Of a DNA stretch of 64,000 bases, positions 16,217-25,065 are shown piece by piece. The translations under genes and the position numbers were made by a program. Origin of the DNA: Roseicyclus sediminis (GTDB lineage Bacteria > Pseudomonadota > Alphaproteobacteria > Rhodobacterales > Rhodobacteraceae). The notes below the pieces were generated by a model. The model ran no database searches, was not told where the DNA came from, and saw only the letters and a list, made by a program, of their open reading frames with translations. Where the stretch lies: positions 62,001-126,000 of the forward strand of contig NZ_JAOPHT010000009.1 in the NCBI RefSeq assembly GCF_025515305.1, given 5' to 3'. Within the stretch, counting starts at the first letter, position 1. Each line of letters starts with the position of its first letter.

Positions 16217-17950
16217 TTACTCCGCCGCGCTGGGGGTTGCGATGCGCGCCAGTTCCTCGGCGCGGAGGTCCTTCCGCAGGATCTTGCCCACGTTCGACTT
16301 CGGAAGCTCCTCGCGGAACTCCACCCGTTTCGGGATCTTGTAGGCGGTCAGGTGCTCCTTGCAGTGCGCGCGGATCTGGGCCTCGGTCAGGCTGCGGTCG
16401 CGGACGACCACGAAGGCCTTCACCGCCTCGCCGCTCGTTTCGTCGGGCACCCCGATGACGGCGGATTCCAGGATGCCCGGATGGGTGGCGAGGCAATCCT
16501 CGATCTCGTTGGGATAGACGTTGAAGCCCGAGACGACGACCATGTCCTTCTTGCGGTCGACGATGCGCACGTAGCCGTCCGCATCCATCACGCCGATATC
16601 GCCGGTCAGGAACCAGTCGCCGCGCATGACCTTGGCGGTCTCGTCGGGGCGTTTCCAGTAGCCCTTCATGATCTGGGGGCCGCGCGCGGCGATCTCGCCG
16701 GCCTCGCCCTGCGGAACGGGGGTCCCGTCCTCGCCCATCAGCATCACCTCGGTCGAAGGGACCGGCACGCCGATGGAGCCCGCGCGCGTCTTGCCGAGCG
16801 GGTTGAAGGTGAGGACCGGCGAGGTCTCGGTCAGGCCGTAGCCCTGGAGGACGGGGCGCCCGGTGATCTCCTCCCACCGCTCGGCCACGGCGGCCTGAAG
16901 CGCCATGCCGCCGGCGGAGGCGAATTTGAGGTGCTTCGGCGGCGAGTCGAGGAACCAGGTCTCGTGGGTCAGCCCGTTGAAGAGCGTGTTGACCCCGCTC
17001 ATCCAGGTGATGCGGTAGTTCTCGAAGGCGCGCTTTAGGTTGGTCAGGGGGCGGGGGTTCGGGATCAGGAGGTTCCGCGCCCCGAGCGCCCAGAACCCCA
17101 GCAGATTCACCGTGAAGGCGAAGATGTGATAGAGGGGCAGGGCGGTCAGCGCGACTTCGTTTCCCTTTTCCAGATCCTCGATCAGTTCGAAGGTCTGTTC
17201 CATGTTCAGGATCAGGTTCGCGTGGGTCAGCATCGCGCCCTTCGAGACGCCCGTGGTTCCGCCGGTGTACTGGAGGACGGCGACGTCGTCGGCCTCCACG
17301 TGCCGACTGTAGTCCGACACCTCGACATGGTCGCCGGCCCGGTGGGCGCGGCCTGCCGCGATGGCGTCGGGAAGCCGGATATGCGCCAGCTCGATCGGTT
17401 TCACCGAGCGGTCCCAGTATTTCTGGACAAGGCCCACGATGCCCCGCGGCATGGCCGGCAGGAACTCGGCCACGCGGGTCACGATGATGTTGGGGATCGG
17501 GTGGCCCCGGGTCGCGGCGGGGATCTTGTCGGCGAACATGTCGACGATGATGAGCGCGTGGGGGGCGGCATCTTCGAACTGCTTGCCCATCTCCTCGGCG
17601 GTATAGAGCGGGTTGACGTTCACGAGGACGCAGCCTGCCTTGAAGACGGCGAAGGCCGCAACCGGGAAGGACAGGCAGTTGGGCATCTGCAGCGCCACGC
17701 GGTCGCCCGCCTTCAGCCCCGCGACCTCCCGGAGGTAGATCGCGAGCGAATCCGACATCTCGTCGACCTGCGCGAAGGAGAGCGTTCCGTTCATCCCGTT
17801 CGGCAGCACGCAGGTGAAGGCCGGAGCCGAGCGGTAGGTCTCGGCCACGCCGCCGATCAGGTCCGGCAGGATGCGGTGGCTCGCGGTCTCGATCTCGGCC
17901 CGGACATGCGGGCCGTAGAACGCCGTCCAAGGACGCGCAGCGTCTGCCAT
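16217..17950 (-). CDS. fadD: Long-chain-fatty-acid--CoA ligase (AMP-forming)
   Basis: A 577-residue adenylate-forming enzyme that activates a carboxylic acid to its acyl-CoA with ATP. It has the P-loop-like A3 motif YTGGTTGVSKGAMLTH at about 231-246, GYGLTETSPVL, the GDIGVMDADGYVRIVDRKKD A7/A8 block and the catalytic lysine near PKSNVGKILRKDL. Length and order match FadD-type medium/long-chain ligases. Co-transcribed with the downstream BASS transporter. Chain-length preference cannot be read from sequence; a dedicated substrate is possible because of the transporter pairing. Confidence 0.87.
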   Translation of the reverse strand: MADAARPWTAFYGPHVRAEIETASHRILPDLIGGVAETYRSAPAFTCVLPNGMNGTLSFAQVDEMSDSLAIYLREVAGLKAGDRVALQMPNCLSFPVAAFAVFKAGCVLVNVNPLYTAEEMGKQFEDAAPHALIIVDMFADKIPAATRGHPIPNIIVTRVAEFLPAMPRGIVGLVQKYWDRSVKPIELAHIRLPDAIAAGRAHRAGDHVEVSDYSRHVEADDVAVLQYTGGTTGVSKGAMLTHANLILNMEQTFELIEDLEKGNEVALTALPLYHIFAFTVNLLGFWALGARNLLIPNPRPLTNLKRAFENYRITWMSGVNTLFNGLTHETWFLDSPPKHLKFASAGGMALQAAVAERWEEITGRPVLQGYGLTETSPVLTFNPLGKTRAGSIGVPVPSTEVMLMGEDGTPVPQGEAGEIAARGPQIMKGYWKRPDETAKVMRGDWFLTGDIGVMDADGYVRIVDRKKDMVVVSGFNVYPNEIEDCLATHPGILESAVIGVPDETSGEAVKAFVVVRDRSLTEAQIRAHCKEHLTAYKIPKRVEFREELPKSNVGKILRKDLRAEELARIATPSAAE

Positions 17951-18067
17951 GAGTGTCCTCCCCTGAACTCCCCTTGGCGCGGCAATCTAACCGAACTCCG
18001 GTTTCAGGGAAGCCGGACGTTGCGGAAGCGTGCAGGTTCAGGACGTGGACGCGATAGGATTGTACTA

Positions 18068-18421
18068 TCAGCTGCCGCGATAGGTCGAATAGCCGTATGG
18101 AGAAAGCAGGAGCGGCACGTGGTAGTGGGTCTCTTCGGCCATGCCGAAGCGGATCGGAACCTCGTCGAGAAACAGCGGCTCGAGCGCGTCGAGACCCTGT
18201 CGGCGCAGGTAGTCGCCCGCGAAGAAGACAAGCTCGTAGGTCCCCGTCCGGAATTCCCCCTCCGGCAGGATCGGACCGTCCGTGCGACCGTCGGCGTTCG
18301 TCACCGCCTCGGCGATCTTCCGGTGGCTGTTGCCCGAGACCCTGTAGAGCACGATCTTCAGCCCCTCGGCAGGGCAACCGCGCGCGGTGTCGAGGACATG
18401 CGTTGTCAGAAAACCGGGCAT
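18068..18421 (-). CDS. uraH: 5-hydroxyisourate hydrolase
   Basis: A 117-residue transthyretin-like enzyme converting 5-hydroxyisourate to OHCU in urate breakdown. Residues seen: H8 in LTTHVLD, central PEGEFRTGTYELVFFAGDY, HYHVPLLLSPYGYSTYRGS with the C-terminal YRGS signature. The ATG at 18421 gives the usual length. It is divergent from the puuE-uraD fusion across about 106 bp that must hold both promoters. Confidence 0.93.
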   Translation of the reverse strand: MPGFLTTHVLDTARGCPAEGLKIVLYRVSGNSHRKIAEAVTNADGRTDGPILPEGEFRTGTYELVFFAGDYLRRQGLDALEPLFLDEVPIRFGMAEETHYHVPLLLSPYGYSTYRGS

Positions 18422-18527
18422 TTCGTGCCTCCCTGCTGTCCGCGAACCCTTCCCGATGCCCCGACCCCTTGCAACCCCCCGCGTGCTTGGCCAAGCCTGA
18501 ACGCACAGGATCCGGAGGCGCCGATTG

Positions 18528-19937
18528 ATGGACAGATATCCCCGCGACATGACCGGCTACGGGCCGACGCCCCCCGACCCGAAATGGCCGAACGGGGCAA
18601 GGATCGCCGTGCAGATCGTCCTCAACTACGAGGAGGGCGGCGAGAACAACATCCTGCACGGCGACATGGCCTCCGAGGCCTTCCTCAGCGAGATCGTCAG
18701 CGCCCAGCCCTGGCCGGGGCAGCGGCACTGGAACAAGGAATCGATCTACGAATACGGCGCGCGTGCGGGGTTCTGGCGGCTCCACCGGATGCTGAAGGAC
18801 ACGCCCGTGACGGTCTACGGCGTCGCGACTGCACTCGCCCGCGCGCCCGAACAGGTGGCGGCGATGAAGGACGCGGGCTGGGAGATCGCCAGCCACGGCC
18901 TGAAATGGATCGAGTACAAGGATTACTCCGAGGCCGACGAACGCCACCACATGGAGGAGGCGATCCGCCTCCACACGGAGGTTGTCGGGGAACGCCCGCG
19001 CGGCTGGTATACCGGGCGCTGCTCGATGCACACGGTCGCGCTTGCCGCCGAGGAGGGCGGCTTTGCCTATGTCGCGGACAGCTACGCCGACGAATTGCCC
19101 TACTGGGAACGCTTCGGCGATCGCGACCAGCTGATCGTGCCCTACACGCTCGATACCAACGACATGCGCTTTGCCACGCCGCAGGGCTTCAACTCGGGCT
19201 ACCAGTTCGAGGCTTACCTGAAGGACAGTTTCGACGTGCTCTATGCCGAAGGGGTGGGGGGCGCGCCGAGAATGCTGTCGATCGGGCTGCATTGCCGCCT
19301 TGTCGGGCGGCCCGGCCGCGCGGCGTCGCTGAAGCGCGCGCTCGACTACATGGCCGCCCATGACGGCGTGTGGTTCGCGACGCGACTCCAGATCGCGGAA
19401 CACTGGGCGGCGACGCATCCGCCGTCCCACCGCGCGCGCCCGTCCGAAATGAATCTCGAAAGCTTCGTCGCGGCCTTCGGCGGCATCTTCGAGCATTCGC
19501 CCTGGATCGCGGAGCGCGCCCATGCGCTGGAGCTCGGGCCGACGCACGATACCGCACGCGGCGTCCACTCCGCGCTCACCCGCGTCTTCCGCAGTGCCAC
19601 GCAGGAGGAACGCCTCGGCGTCCTTCGCGCCCATCCCGACCTAGCGGGCAAGCTTGCGGCCGCGAAGCGGCTGACACCGGAAAGCACGGCCGAACAGGCG
19701 TCGGCCGGGCTCGACGCCCTGACCGACGAAGAAAGGGAGGAGTTCACGCGATTGAACGACGCCTACACGGCGAAATTCGGCTTCCCCTTCATCATCGCCG
19801 TGCGCGACCATGACAAGGCGGGCATCCTCGCGGCTTTCCGACGCCGCCTCGACCAGACCCGTGAGACCGAGTTCGCCGAGGCCTGCCGGCAGGTCGAACG
19901 CATCGCCGAGTTGCGGCTACTGGAAAAACTCAGATGA
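18528..19937 (+). CDS. Bifunctional allantoinase (PuuE)/OHCU decarboxylase (UraD) fusion
   Basis: A 469-residue two-domain enzyme. Residues 1-300 are a polysaccharide-deacetylase-fold allantoinase of the PuuE type (NYEEGGENNILHGD, EIASHGLKW, GWYTGRCSMHT, SIGLHCRLVGRPGR), hydrolysing allantoin to allantoate without metal. Residues about 305-469 are OHCU decarboxylase (RAHPDLAGKLA at 367-377, FTRLNDAYTAKFGFPFIIAVRDHDK), which produces S-allantoin. The fusion puts steps 3 and 4 of urate catabolism in one chain. GGAGG ends 10 nt before the ATG at 18528; a TTG at 18525 is also possible. It overlaps allA by 4 bp (ATGA). Genes for urate oxidation and allantoate hydrolysis are not in the window. Confidence 0.92.
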   Translation: MDRYPRDMTGYGPTPPDPKWPNGARIAVQIVLNYEEGGENNILHGDMASEAFLSEIVSAQPWPGQRHWNKESIYEYGARAGFWRLHRMLKDTPVTVYGVATALARAPEQVAAMKDAGWEIASHGLKWIEYKDYSEADERHHMEEAIRLHTEVVGERPRGWYTGRCSMHTVALAAEEGGFAYVADSYADELPYWERFGDRDQLIVPYTLDTNDMRFATPQGFNSGYQFEAYLKDSFDVLYAEGVGGAPRMLSIGLHCRLVGRPGRAASLKRALDYMAAHDGVWFATRLQIAEHWAATHPPSHRARPSEMNLESFVAAFGGIFEHSPWIAERAHALELGPTHDTARGVHSALTRVFRSATQEERLGVLRAHPDLAGKLAAAKRLTPESTAEQASAGLDALTDEEREEFTRLNDAYTAKFGFPFIIAVRDHDKAGILAAFRRRLDQTRETEFAEACRQVERIAELRLLEKLR

Positions 19938-20422
19938 GCCGCGAGATCGTCACTGAACCGCTGACGGCGAAGGCCTTCGCCCCCTTCGGCGAGGTGCTGG
20001 AAGCCACGGGCGATCCCGACCGGATCATCAACCAGGGCCTTTGCGGGCGCTTCCATGACCGCGCGGCGCTCGATTTCACCGATGGTCGCGCGGGGATCAG
20101 CCTCTTCCGGTCCGAAGCCCGCACGCTGCCCTACACGCTCGATATGGTCGAGCGTCATCCGCAGGGCTCGCAGGCCTTCCTGCCGATGTCGATGGATCCT
20201 TTCCTCGTCATCGTCGCGCCGGACGAGGAGGGCGTGCCGGGCCGACCGCTCGCCTTCGTCACCGCGCCGGGGCAGGGCATAAACTTCCGCCGGAACACCT
20301 GGCATGGCGTCCTGACGCCCCTGTCGGCCCCCGGTCTCTTCGCTGTCGTCGACCGTATCGGTCCGGGCGACAATCTTCAGGAACACTGGTTCGACATGCC
20401 CTGGCGCGTGGTCGGGCCCTGA
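19934..20422 (+). CDS. allA: Ureidoglycolate lyase
   Basis: A 162-residue cupin-fold AllA that splits ureidoglycolate to glyoxylate and urea. Family marks: PLTAKAFAPFGEVLEATG at the start, FRSEARTLPYTLDMVERHPQGSQAF, FRRNTWHGVL and the final DNLQEHWFDMPW. Start codon overlaps the stop of the puuE-uraD gene (ATGA). The glyoxylate it releases is the substrate of the adjacent bhc pathway. A 3'-end repeat and a U-tract terminator follow. Confidence 0.93.
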   Translation: MSREIVTEPLTAKAFAPFGEVLEATGDPDRIINQGLCGRFHDRAALDFTDGRAGISLFRSEARTLPYTLDMVERHPQGSQAFLPMSMDPFLVIVAPDEEGVPGRPLAFVTAPGQGINFRRNTWHGVLTPLSAPGLFAVVDRIGPGDNLQEHWFDMPWRVVGP

Positions 20423-20429
20423 CGCCCGC

Positions 20430-20463
20430 TTCATCCCGGCCCGGAAACTCCCGCCGGAATCAC
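20430..20463 (+). repeat. 3'-end repeat element, copy B
   Basis: TTCATCCCGGCCCGGAAAC then CTCCCGCCGGAATCA, starting 8 nt after the allA stop. Matches copies at 8671-8703 and 30837-30868 with a few differences. Here the following hairpin is a true U-tract terminator. Confidence 0.7.
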
Positions 20464-20497
20464 CCTCGGGCGGCAAGCACGCAGGGCCCGGAACAAA

Positions 20498-20524
20498 AAA
20501 AGGGGCGGCCGAGCCGCCCCTTTT
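20498..20524. terminator. Bidirectional terminator between allA and bhcD
   Basis: GGGGCGGC (20502-20509) pairs with GCCGCCCC (20513-20520) around a CGA loop; A-tract on the left and TTTT on the right extend the stem and give U-tracts on both strands. It can end both the allA transcript and the convergent bhc operon. Confidence 0.88.
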
Positions 20525-20544
20525 CAAGGTCCCCGACACCGCCC

Positions 20545-21543
20545 TCAGAGCGGGACGACCGTCGCGGTCCCCTGCGCGAGGGCGGTCTCGACGATGGAGG
20601 CCGCCACGGCCAGGTCCTGAAGGCCCACACCTGTCCCGTCGAACAGCGTGATCTCGTCGGCGCTCGTCCGCCCGGCATGTGTGCCGTTGATGACCGCGCC
20701 GATCTGGGTGATGTCACCCTCCGCGATCAGGCCGGCGGCGACGGCGTGCTGGGCCTCGCCGATCGAGACCGACTGCGCGACCTCGTCGCAGAAGACGGTG
20801 GCTCGGCCCAGTAGGGCCGCTTCGACCTCCTGCTTGCCCTTGGTGTCGGTGCCCATGCAGGCGAGGTGCGTGCCCGGGCTCACGTGTTCGGCCAGCAGCG
20901 TCGGCGCGAAGCTCGAAGTGATGGTGATGATCACGTCGGCTTCCGCCATTCCGGGCAGGTCGACCGCCTCGAAGGGCAGGCCTATCTCTTCCGCGACCTC
21001 GGCGAGACCGGGCAGCATCTCGGGATGCATGTTCCAGCCGATCACCTTCTCGAACCGATGCGTGTCCGCCGCGGCGCGCAGCTGGAACTTCGCCTGGTGG
21101 CCCGCGCCGATCATGCCGAGCACTTTCGCATCCTTGCGCGCGAGATGCCGGATCGACACGGACGAGGCCGCAGCCGTCCTGAGCGCGGTCAGGTAGTTGC
21201 CGCCCACCATGGCCTTCACGCGCCCTGTGTCCGGGTCGAACAGGAAGACCGTGGACTGGTGGTTGATGATCCCCCGCCGCTCCAGGTTGTGCGGCCAGTA
21301 GCCGCCGGCCTTCAGGCCGAGAACCCCGCCGGCCCGGTCGAAGCCGCCCTTGAACCCGTAGAGCGCGTCTTCGTGTCCGATCGCTTCGCGCACCACGGGG
21401 AAGTTGTAGGCATCGCCCGCTGCCATGGCGGCGAAGACCTTCTCCACGGCATCGAACGAGGCCTCGCGCGTCAGGATGTCGGCGATCATCCCCTCGGGGA
21501 CGATCGCCAGTTCGTTCGCGGGCGCCGAAGCTCCGTCTGCCAT
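20545..21543 (-). CDS. bhcD: Iminosuccinate reductase of the beta-hydroxyaspartate cycle
   Basis: A 332-residue enzyme of the ornithine cyclodeaminase/mu-crystallin family that reduces iminosuccinate to L-aspartate with NADH, closing the beta-hydroxyaspartate cycle. The Rossmann motif is VLGMIGAGHQAKFQLRAA; GGNYLTALRTAAASSVSIRHLA before it and HLACMGTDTKGKQEVE after it are the conserved family blocks. Its start codon overlaps the bhcC stop by 1 nt (TGATG). By fold alone it could be another ketimine or amino-acid dehydrogenase, but the complete bhcABCD order fixes the role. Confidence 0.92.
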   Translation of the reverse strand: MADGASAPANELAIVPEGMIADILTREASFDAVEKVFAAMAAGDAYNFPVVREAIGHEDALYGFKGGFDRAGGVLGLKAGGYWPHNLERRGIINHQSTVFLFDPDTGRVKAMVGGNYLTALRTAAASSVSIRHLARKDAKVLGMIGAGHQAKFQLRAAADTHRFEKVIGWNMHPEMLPGLAEVAEEIGLPFEAVDLPGMAEADVIITITSSFAPTLLAEHVSPGTHLACMGTDTKGKQEVEAALLGRATVFCDEVAQSVSIGEAQHAVAAGLIAEGDITQIGAVINGTHAGRTSADEITLFDGTGVGLQDLAVAASIVETALAQGTATVVPL

Positions 21544-22706
21544 CAGTAGGCCTTCCCGCGCGCCGAGACCGGCCACAGGGTTTCGACGACGCCGTTGCGC
21601 ACGCCGACATACCAGTCGTGCACGTTGCAGGTCGGGTCGCAGTGGCCCGGCACGAGGCGAAGCTTGTCATTCACTTTCAGAACACCTTGAGGGTCCATGA
21701 CAACGCCATGTTCGTCCGAACATTTCACATATTCGACATCTGTCCGCCCGTAGATCACAGGCAGGCCGCTGTCGACCGACTGTGCCTTGAGGCCCGCGTC
21801 GACGATGGCCTTGTCGGCCTTGGCGTGGCTCATCACGCTCGTCAAGATGAACAGCGCGTTCTCCCATTCGCCCTGGTCGATCCGCTTGCCGTCCTTGTCG
21901 AGGATGCGCCCGTAGTCTGCATCCATGAACGCATAGGAGCCGCACTGGAGCTCGTTGTAGACGCCCGAATTCGACTCGAAGTAATAGGAGCCGGTGCCGC
22001 CGCCGCCGACGATGTCGCACTCGATCCCTTCGGCCTTCAGCGTGTCCACGGCGTCCTTCACCATGGCGACCGCGACGTCGATCTTCGCCTTGCGGTCTTC
22101 GTAGTTGTCCATGTGCTGCATCGCGCCCTGGTAGGCCTGGATGCCCGAGAACTTCAGACCCGGGGCCGCGTCGATGGCCATGGCGATCTCGACGACGGCG
22201 GGCGTGGTCGTCACGCCGCAGCGGCCGGCGCCGCAATCGATCTCGACGAGGCATTCTATCGTCGTGCCGTGCTTCATCGCGGCGGCCGAGAGGTCGGCGA
22301 CGTTGGCGAGATCATCGACGCAGCAGATCGTCCGCGCACCGAGCTTCGGCATCCGCGCGAGGCGGTCGATCTTGGCGGGGTCGCGCACCTGGTTCGACAC
22401 CAGCACGTCCTTGATGCCACCGCGGGCGAAGACCTCGGCCTCCGACACCTTCTGGCAGCAGACGCCGCAGGCGCCGCCCAGCTCGACCTGAAGCTTCGCC
22501 ACGTCGACCGACTTGTGCATCTTGCCATGCACCCTGTGGCGCATGCCGTGCGAGCGGGCGTAGTCGCCCATCTTCTTGATGTTCCGCTCCAGCGCGTCGA
22601 GGTCGAGGACCAGGCACGGCGTCTGGATCTCGGCCTCGGACATGCCGGGGGCCGCGGGGATGTCGTAGCCCACTTCGAGGGCGTCGATGTCGATCACGTC
22701 TTTCAT
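21543..22706 (-). CDS. bhcC: Beta-hydroxyaspartate aldolase
   Basis: A 387-residue PLP enzyme of the alanine-racemase-fold D-threonine aldolase/DSD1 type. It joins glyoxylate and glycine to (2R,3S)-beta-hydroxyaspartate. The PLP lysine is K62 in HRVHGKMHKS, the metal-dependent C-terminal motif is VPGHCDPTCNVHDWY, and GGGGTGSYYFES binds phosphate. GGGAG lies 9 nt before the ATG. Third in the bhcABCD operon; separated from bhcB by 102 bp that hold an 18-bp perfect inverted repeat. Confidence 0.93.
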   Translation of the reverse strand: MKDVIDIDALEVGYDIPAAPGMSEAEIQTPCLVLDLDALERNIKKMGDYARSHGMRHRVHGKMHKSVDVAKLQVELGGACGVCCQKVSEAEVFARGGIKDVLVSNQVRDPAKIDRLARMPKLGARTICCVDDLANVADLSAAAMKHGTTIECLVEIDCGAGRCGVTTTPAVVEIAMAIDAAPGLKFSGIQAYQGAMQHMDNYEDRKAKIDVAVAMVKDAVDTLKAEGIECDIVGGGGTGSYYFESNSGVYNELQCGSYAFMDADYGRILDKDGKRIDQGEWENALFILTSVMSHAKADKAIVDAGLKAQSVDSGLPVIYGRTDVEYVKCSDEHGVVMDPQGVLKVNDKLRLVPGHCDPTCNVHDWYVGVRNGVVETLWPVSARGKAY

Positions 22707-22746
22707 TGTGTCACTCCCGTTCGTTCGGTTCGGCCCGTGGCGGTGA

Positions 22747-22796
22747 TGGGCGGATCGCCCACCCTACGGGCGCCTATCGGGTGGGCGATCCGCCCA
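22747..22796. repeat. 18-bp perfect inverted repeat between bhcB and bhcC
   Basis: Arms 22747-22764 and 22779-22796 are exact reverse complements (core GGGCGGATCGCCCACCC) around a 14-nt loop. It is a REP-like palindrome inside the bhc operon. As RNA it would form a very stable hairpin that could protect the upstream bhcA-bhcB message or attenuate bhcCD. Confidence 0.85.
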
Positions 22797-22808
22797 CCGT
22801 TCATTGCG

Positions 22809-23774
22809 TCATGCCATCCAGGGCAGCTTGTCGAGGTCCACGTTCCCGCCGGTGATGATCACGCCGACGCGCTTGCCGCGGAAAACCTCGGGGTTCTTCA
22901 GGATCGTGGCCAGCGGTACCGCGCAGGACGGCTCCATCACGATCTTCATGCGCTGCCACGTCAGCTTCATGGCATCCACGATCTCCTCTTCGGAGGCCGT
23001 AAGGATATCGGTCACGTAGTTCGACACGAAATGCCAGGTGCGTTCCTTCAGCGGCACCTTCAGCCCGTCGGCGATCGTCACCGGTGCGTCGTCGGCGATG
23101 ATGTGACCGGCCTTGAAGCTGCGATAGGCGTCATCGGCCTGCTCGGGTTCGGCCGCGTAGATCTCGACGTTGGGGGCGATGTTGCTGAGGGTCAGGCAGC
23201 AGCCCGACACCATGCCGCCGCCACCGATCGGCGCGATGACGGCGTCGAGCCCCTCGACCTGCTCCATCAGCTCGCGCGAGCAGGTTGCCTGGCCCGCGAT
23301 CACGCGGGGGTCGTTGTAGGGATGCACGAAATCGGCGCCGGTGCGTTCATGAACCTCGGCGAAAACAGCTTCCCGCGATGAGGTCGAGGGCTCGCATTCG
23401 GTGATCGTGCCGCCATAGCCGCGGACGGCGGCCTTCTTGGCCTCGGGCGCGGTCTTCGGCATCACGACGTGGCACGGAATGCCCCGGCGGCCGGCGGCAT
23501 AGCTCAGCGACAGCGCGTGGTTGCCGCTGGAATGCGTGGCCACGCCTTTGGCCGCCATCTCGTCCGACAGGCCGAACACCGCGTTCGTCGCACCGCGCAC
23601 CTTGAAGGCGCCGGCCTTCTGGAAGTTCTCACACTTGAAGAAAAGGTCCGCCCCGGTCAGCTCGTTCATGAACCGCGAGGTCAGAACCGGCGTCCGGTGG
23701 ATGTAGGGCGCGATCCGCTCATGCGCGGTCAGCACGTCGTCCCAGCTCGGCAGGTCCAGTCCGATGTCCTTCAT
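22809..23774 (-). CDS. bhcB: Beta-hydroxyaspartate dehydratase
   Basis: A 321-residue fold-type II PLP enzyme of the serine/threonine dehydratase family. It dehydrates beta-hydroxyaspartate to iminosuccinate. K58 in AGAFKVRGA is the PLP lysine, SSGNHALSLSYAA is the substrate loop, and IGGGGMVSG binds phosphate. ATG at 23774 has an AGGTGAGG ribosome site; an ATG at 23789 overlapping the bhcA stop would add five residues. Second gene of the bhc operon. Confidence 0.93.
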   Translation of the reverse strand: MKDIGLDLPSWDDVLTAHERIAPYIHRTPVLTSRFMNELTGADLFFKCENFQKAGAFKVRGATNAVFGLSDEMAAKGVATHSSGNHALSLSYAAGRRGIPCHVVMPKTAPEAKKAAVRGYGGTITECEPSTSSREAVFAEVHERTGADFVHPYNDPRVIAGQATCSRELMEQVEGLDAVIAPIGGGGMVSGCCLTLSNIAPNVEIYAAEPEQADDAYRSFKAGHIIADDAPVTIADGLKVPLKERTWHFVSNYVTDILTASEEEIVDAMKLTWQRMKIVMEPSCAVPLATILKNPEVFRGKRVGVIITGGNVDLDKLPWMA

Positions 23775-23785
23775 GTCCTCACCTT

Positions 23786-24976
23786 TCATTCTGCTGCCAG
23801 CGCGACGGGCGCGGCGGTCTTGCGATAGACCTCCTGCGCCGCGGCGACGCCGGAGCCCAGTTTCACGTTCAGGCCGAGGTCGACCATCGCCATCTCGGCG
23901 GTCGCGATGCCAGATAGCGCGAGAACGTCGGTCAGCATCCCCAGGTGCCCGATGCGGAACACCTTTCCCGCGACCTCGCCCAGTCCGACGCCGAAGGCGA
24001 CGCCGTAGGTTTCGGCGGCATGGGTGACGATGCGGGTGGCATCGAAACCCTCGGGCGTGCGGATCGCACTGACCGAGTTCGAGTAGAGCTCGGGCCGTGC
24101 CGCGCAGAGTGTGAGGCCCCAGGCCTTGACCGCCGCGCGGACGCCTTCGGCGATGCGGGCATGGCGGGCGAAGACGTTGTCCAGCCCCTCGGCCTCGATC
24201 ATCCCGCAGCTGACCTTGAGGCCATGCAGAAGGCCGACGGCCGGCGTGTAGGGGTAGCCGTTCGCGGCATAGGTGCGCGCCATGTCGCGGATATCGTAGA
24301 AACAGCGGGGCAGGCCGGCGGTCTCGACCGCGGCGAGCGCCTTCTTCGAGAAGCCCGTGATGGCGAGGCCCGCGGGCAGCATGAAGCCCTTCTGGCTGCC
24401 GGTGACGGCGACATCCACGCCCCAGTCGTCGAACTCGAACGGCATCGAAGCGATGGAGGAGACGCCATCGACGAAGAGCAGGGCGGGGTGATCCGCGGCG
24501 TTCATCGCGCGGCGGACGGCGGCGATATCGGACAGGACGCCCGTCGCGGTCTCGTTGTGCGTGGCAAGGACCGCCTTGATGCGGTGATCCTTGTCGGCCG
24601 TGAGGATTTCCTCGAAGCGGTCGGCGGGGATGCCCTCGCCCCAGGGGGTTTCGACAACCTCGACCTTCAGGCCGTGACGCTGGCACATGTCGATCCAGCG
24701 GTGGCTGAACATGCCGTTGCGCGCGGCAAGCACCGTGTCGCCGGGGTTCAGGGTGTTGGTGATCGCCACTTCCCAACCGCCGGTGCCGGTGGCGGGGAAG
24801 ATGTAGACCTCGGCCGTTTCCGAGCGCAGGACCTTGCGCACGCCGTCGCGGGCGGGGTGCAGGATGTCGGCGAACATCGCCGACCGGTGGTCCAGCGTGG
24901 GCATGTCGCAAGCCCGGCGCAGGCTTTCGGGCATGTTCGTGGGGCCGGGAATGAATACGGGGTTCTGGAAGCTCAT
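23786..24976 (-). CDS. bhcA: Aspartate--glyoxylate aminotransferase
   Basis: A 396-residue fold-type I aminotransferase of the serine-glyoxylate/alanine-glyoxylate group. It transfers the amino group of L-aspartate to glyoxylate, giving glycine and oxaloacetate, the first step of the cycle. FPATGTGGWEVAI binds PLP phosphate, DGVSS holds the ring-pairing aspartate, and K196 in TGSQKGFML is the Schiff-base lysine. First gene of bhcABCD and divergent from bhcR. Confidence 0.93.
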   Translation of the reverse strand: MSFQNPVFIPGPTNMPESLRRACDMPTLDHRSAMFADILHPARDGVRKVLRSETAEVYIFPATGTGGWEVAITNTLNPGDTVLAARNGMFSHRWIDMCQRHGLKVEVVETPWGEGIPADRFEEILTADKDHRIKAVLATHNETATGVLSDIAAVRRAMNAADHPALLFVDGVSSIASMPFEFDDWGVDVAVTGSQKGFMLPAGLAITGFSKKALAAVETAGLPRCFYDIRDMARTYAANGYPYTPAVGLLHGLKVSCGMIEAEGLDNVFARHARIAEGVRAAVKAWGLTLCAARPELYSNSVSAIRTPEGFDATRIVTHAAETYGVAFGVGLGEVAGKVFRIGHLGMLTDVLALSGIATAEMAMVDLGLNVKLGSGVAAAQEVYRKTAAPVALAAE

Positions 24977-25040
24977 CGGGGCCGTCTCCTCATCTCTCGT
25001 GCTGCAACCTAGGGCGTTGCGCCGCGCTGCACAATTTTTT

Positions 25041-25055
25041 TGAAATCGTTTTTCA
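25041..25055. promoter_or_regulatory. Putative BhcR operator 1
   Basis: TGAAATCGTTTTTCA: TGAAA and TTTCA as inverted half-sites with 5-nt spacer. It differs by one base from operator 2, and their starts are 73 bp apart, about seven helical turns. It lies just upstream of bhcA, in the bhcA-bhcR divergent region. Confidence 0.65.
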
Positions 25056-25065
25056 GAAATGATAG

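Noticed and set aside
14565-19634. A 1689-codon open frame across the BASS, acyl-CoA ligase and ureide genes
   Set aside because: It crosses genes on both strands, lacks a ribosome site and reads as low-complexity R/P/G/A-rich sequence. A GC-rich antisense artefact.
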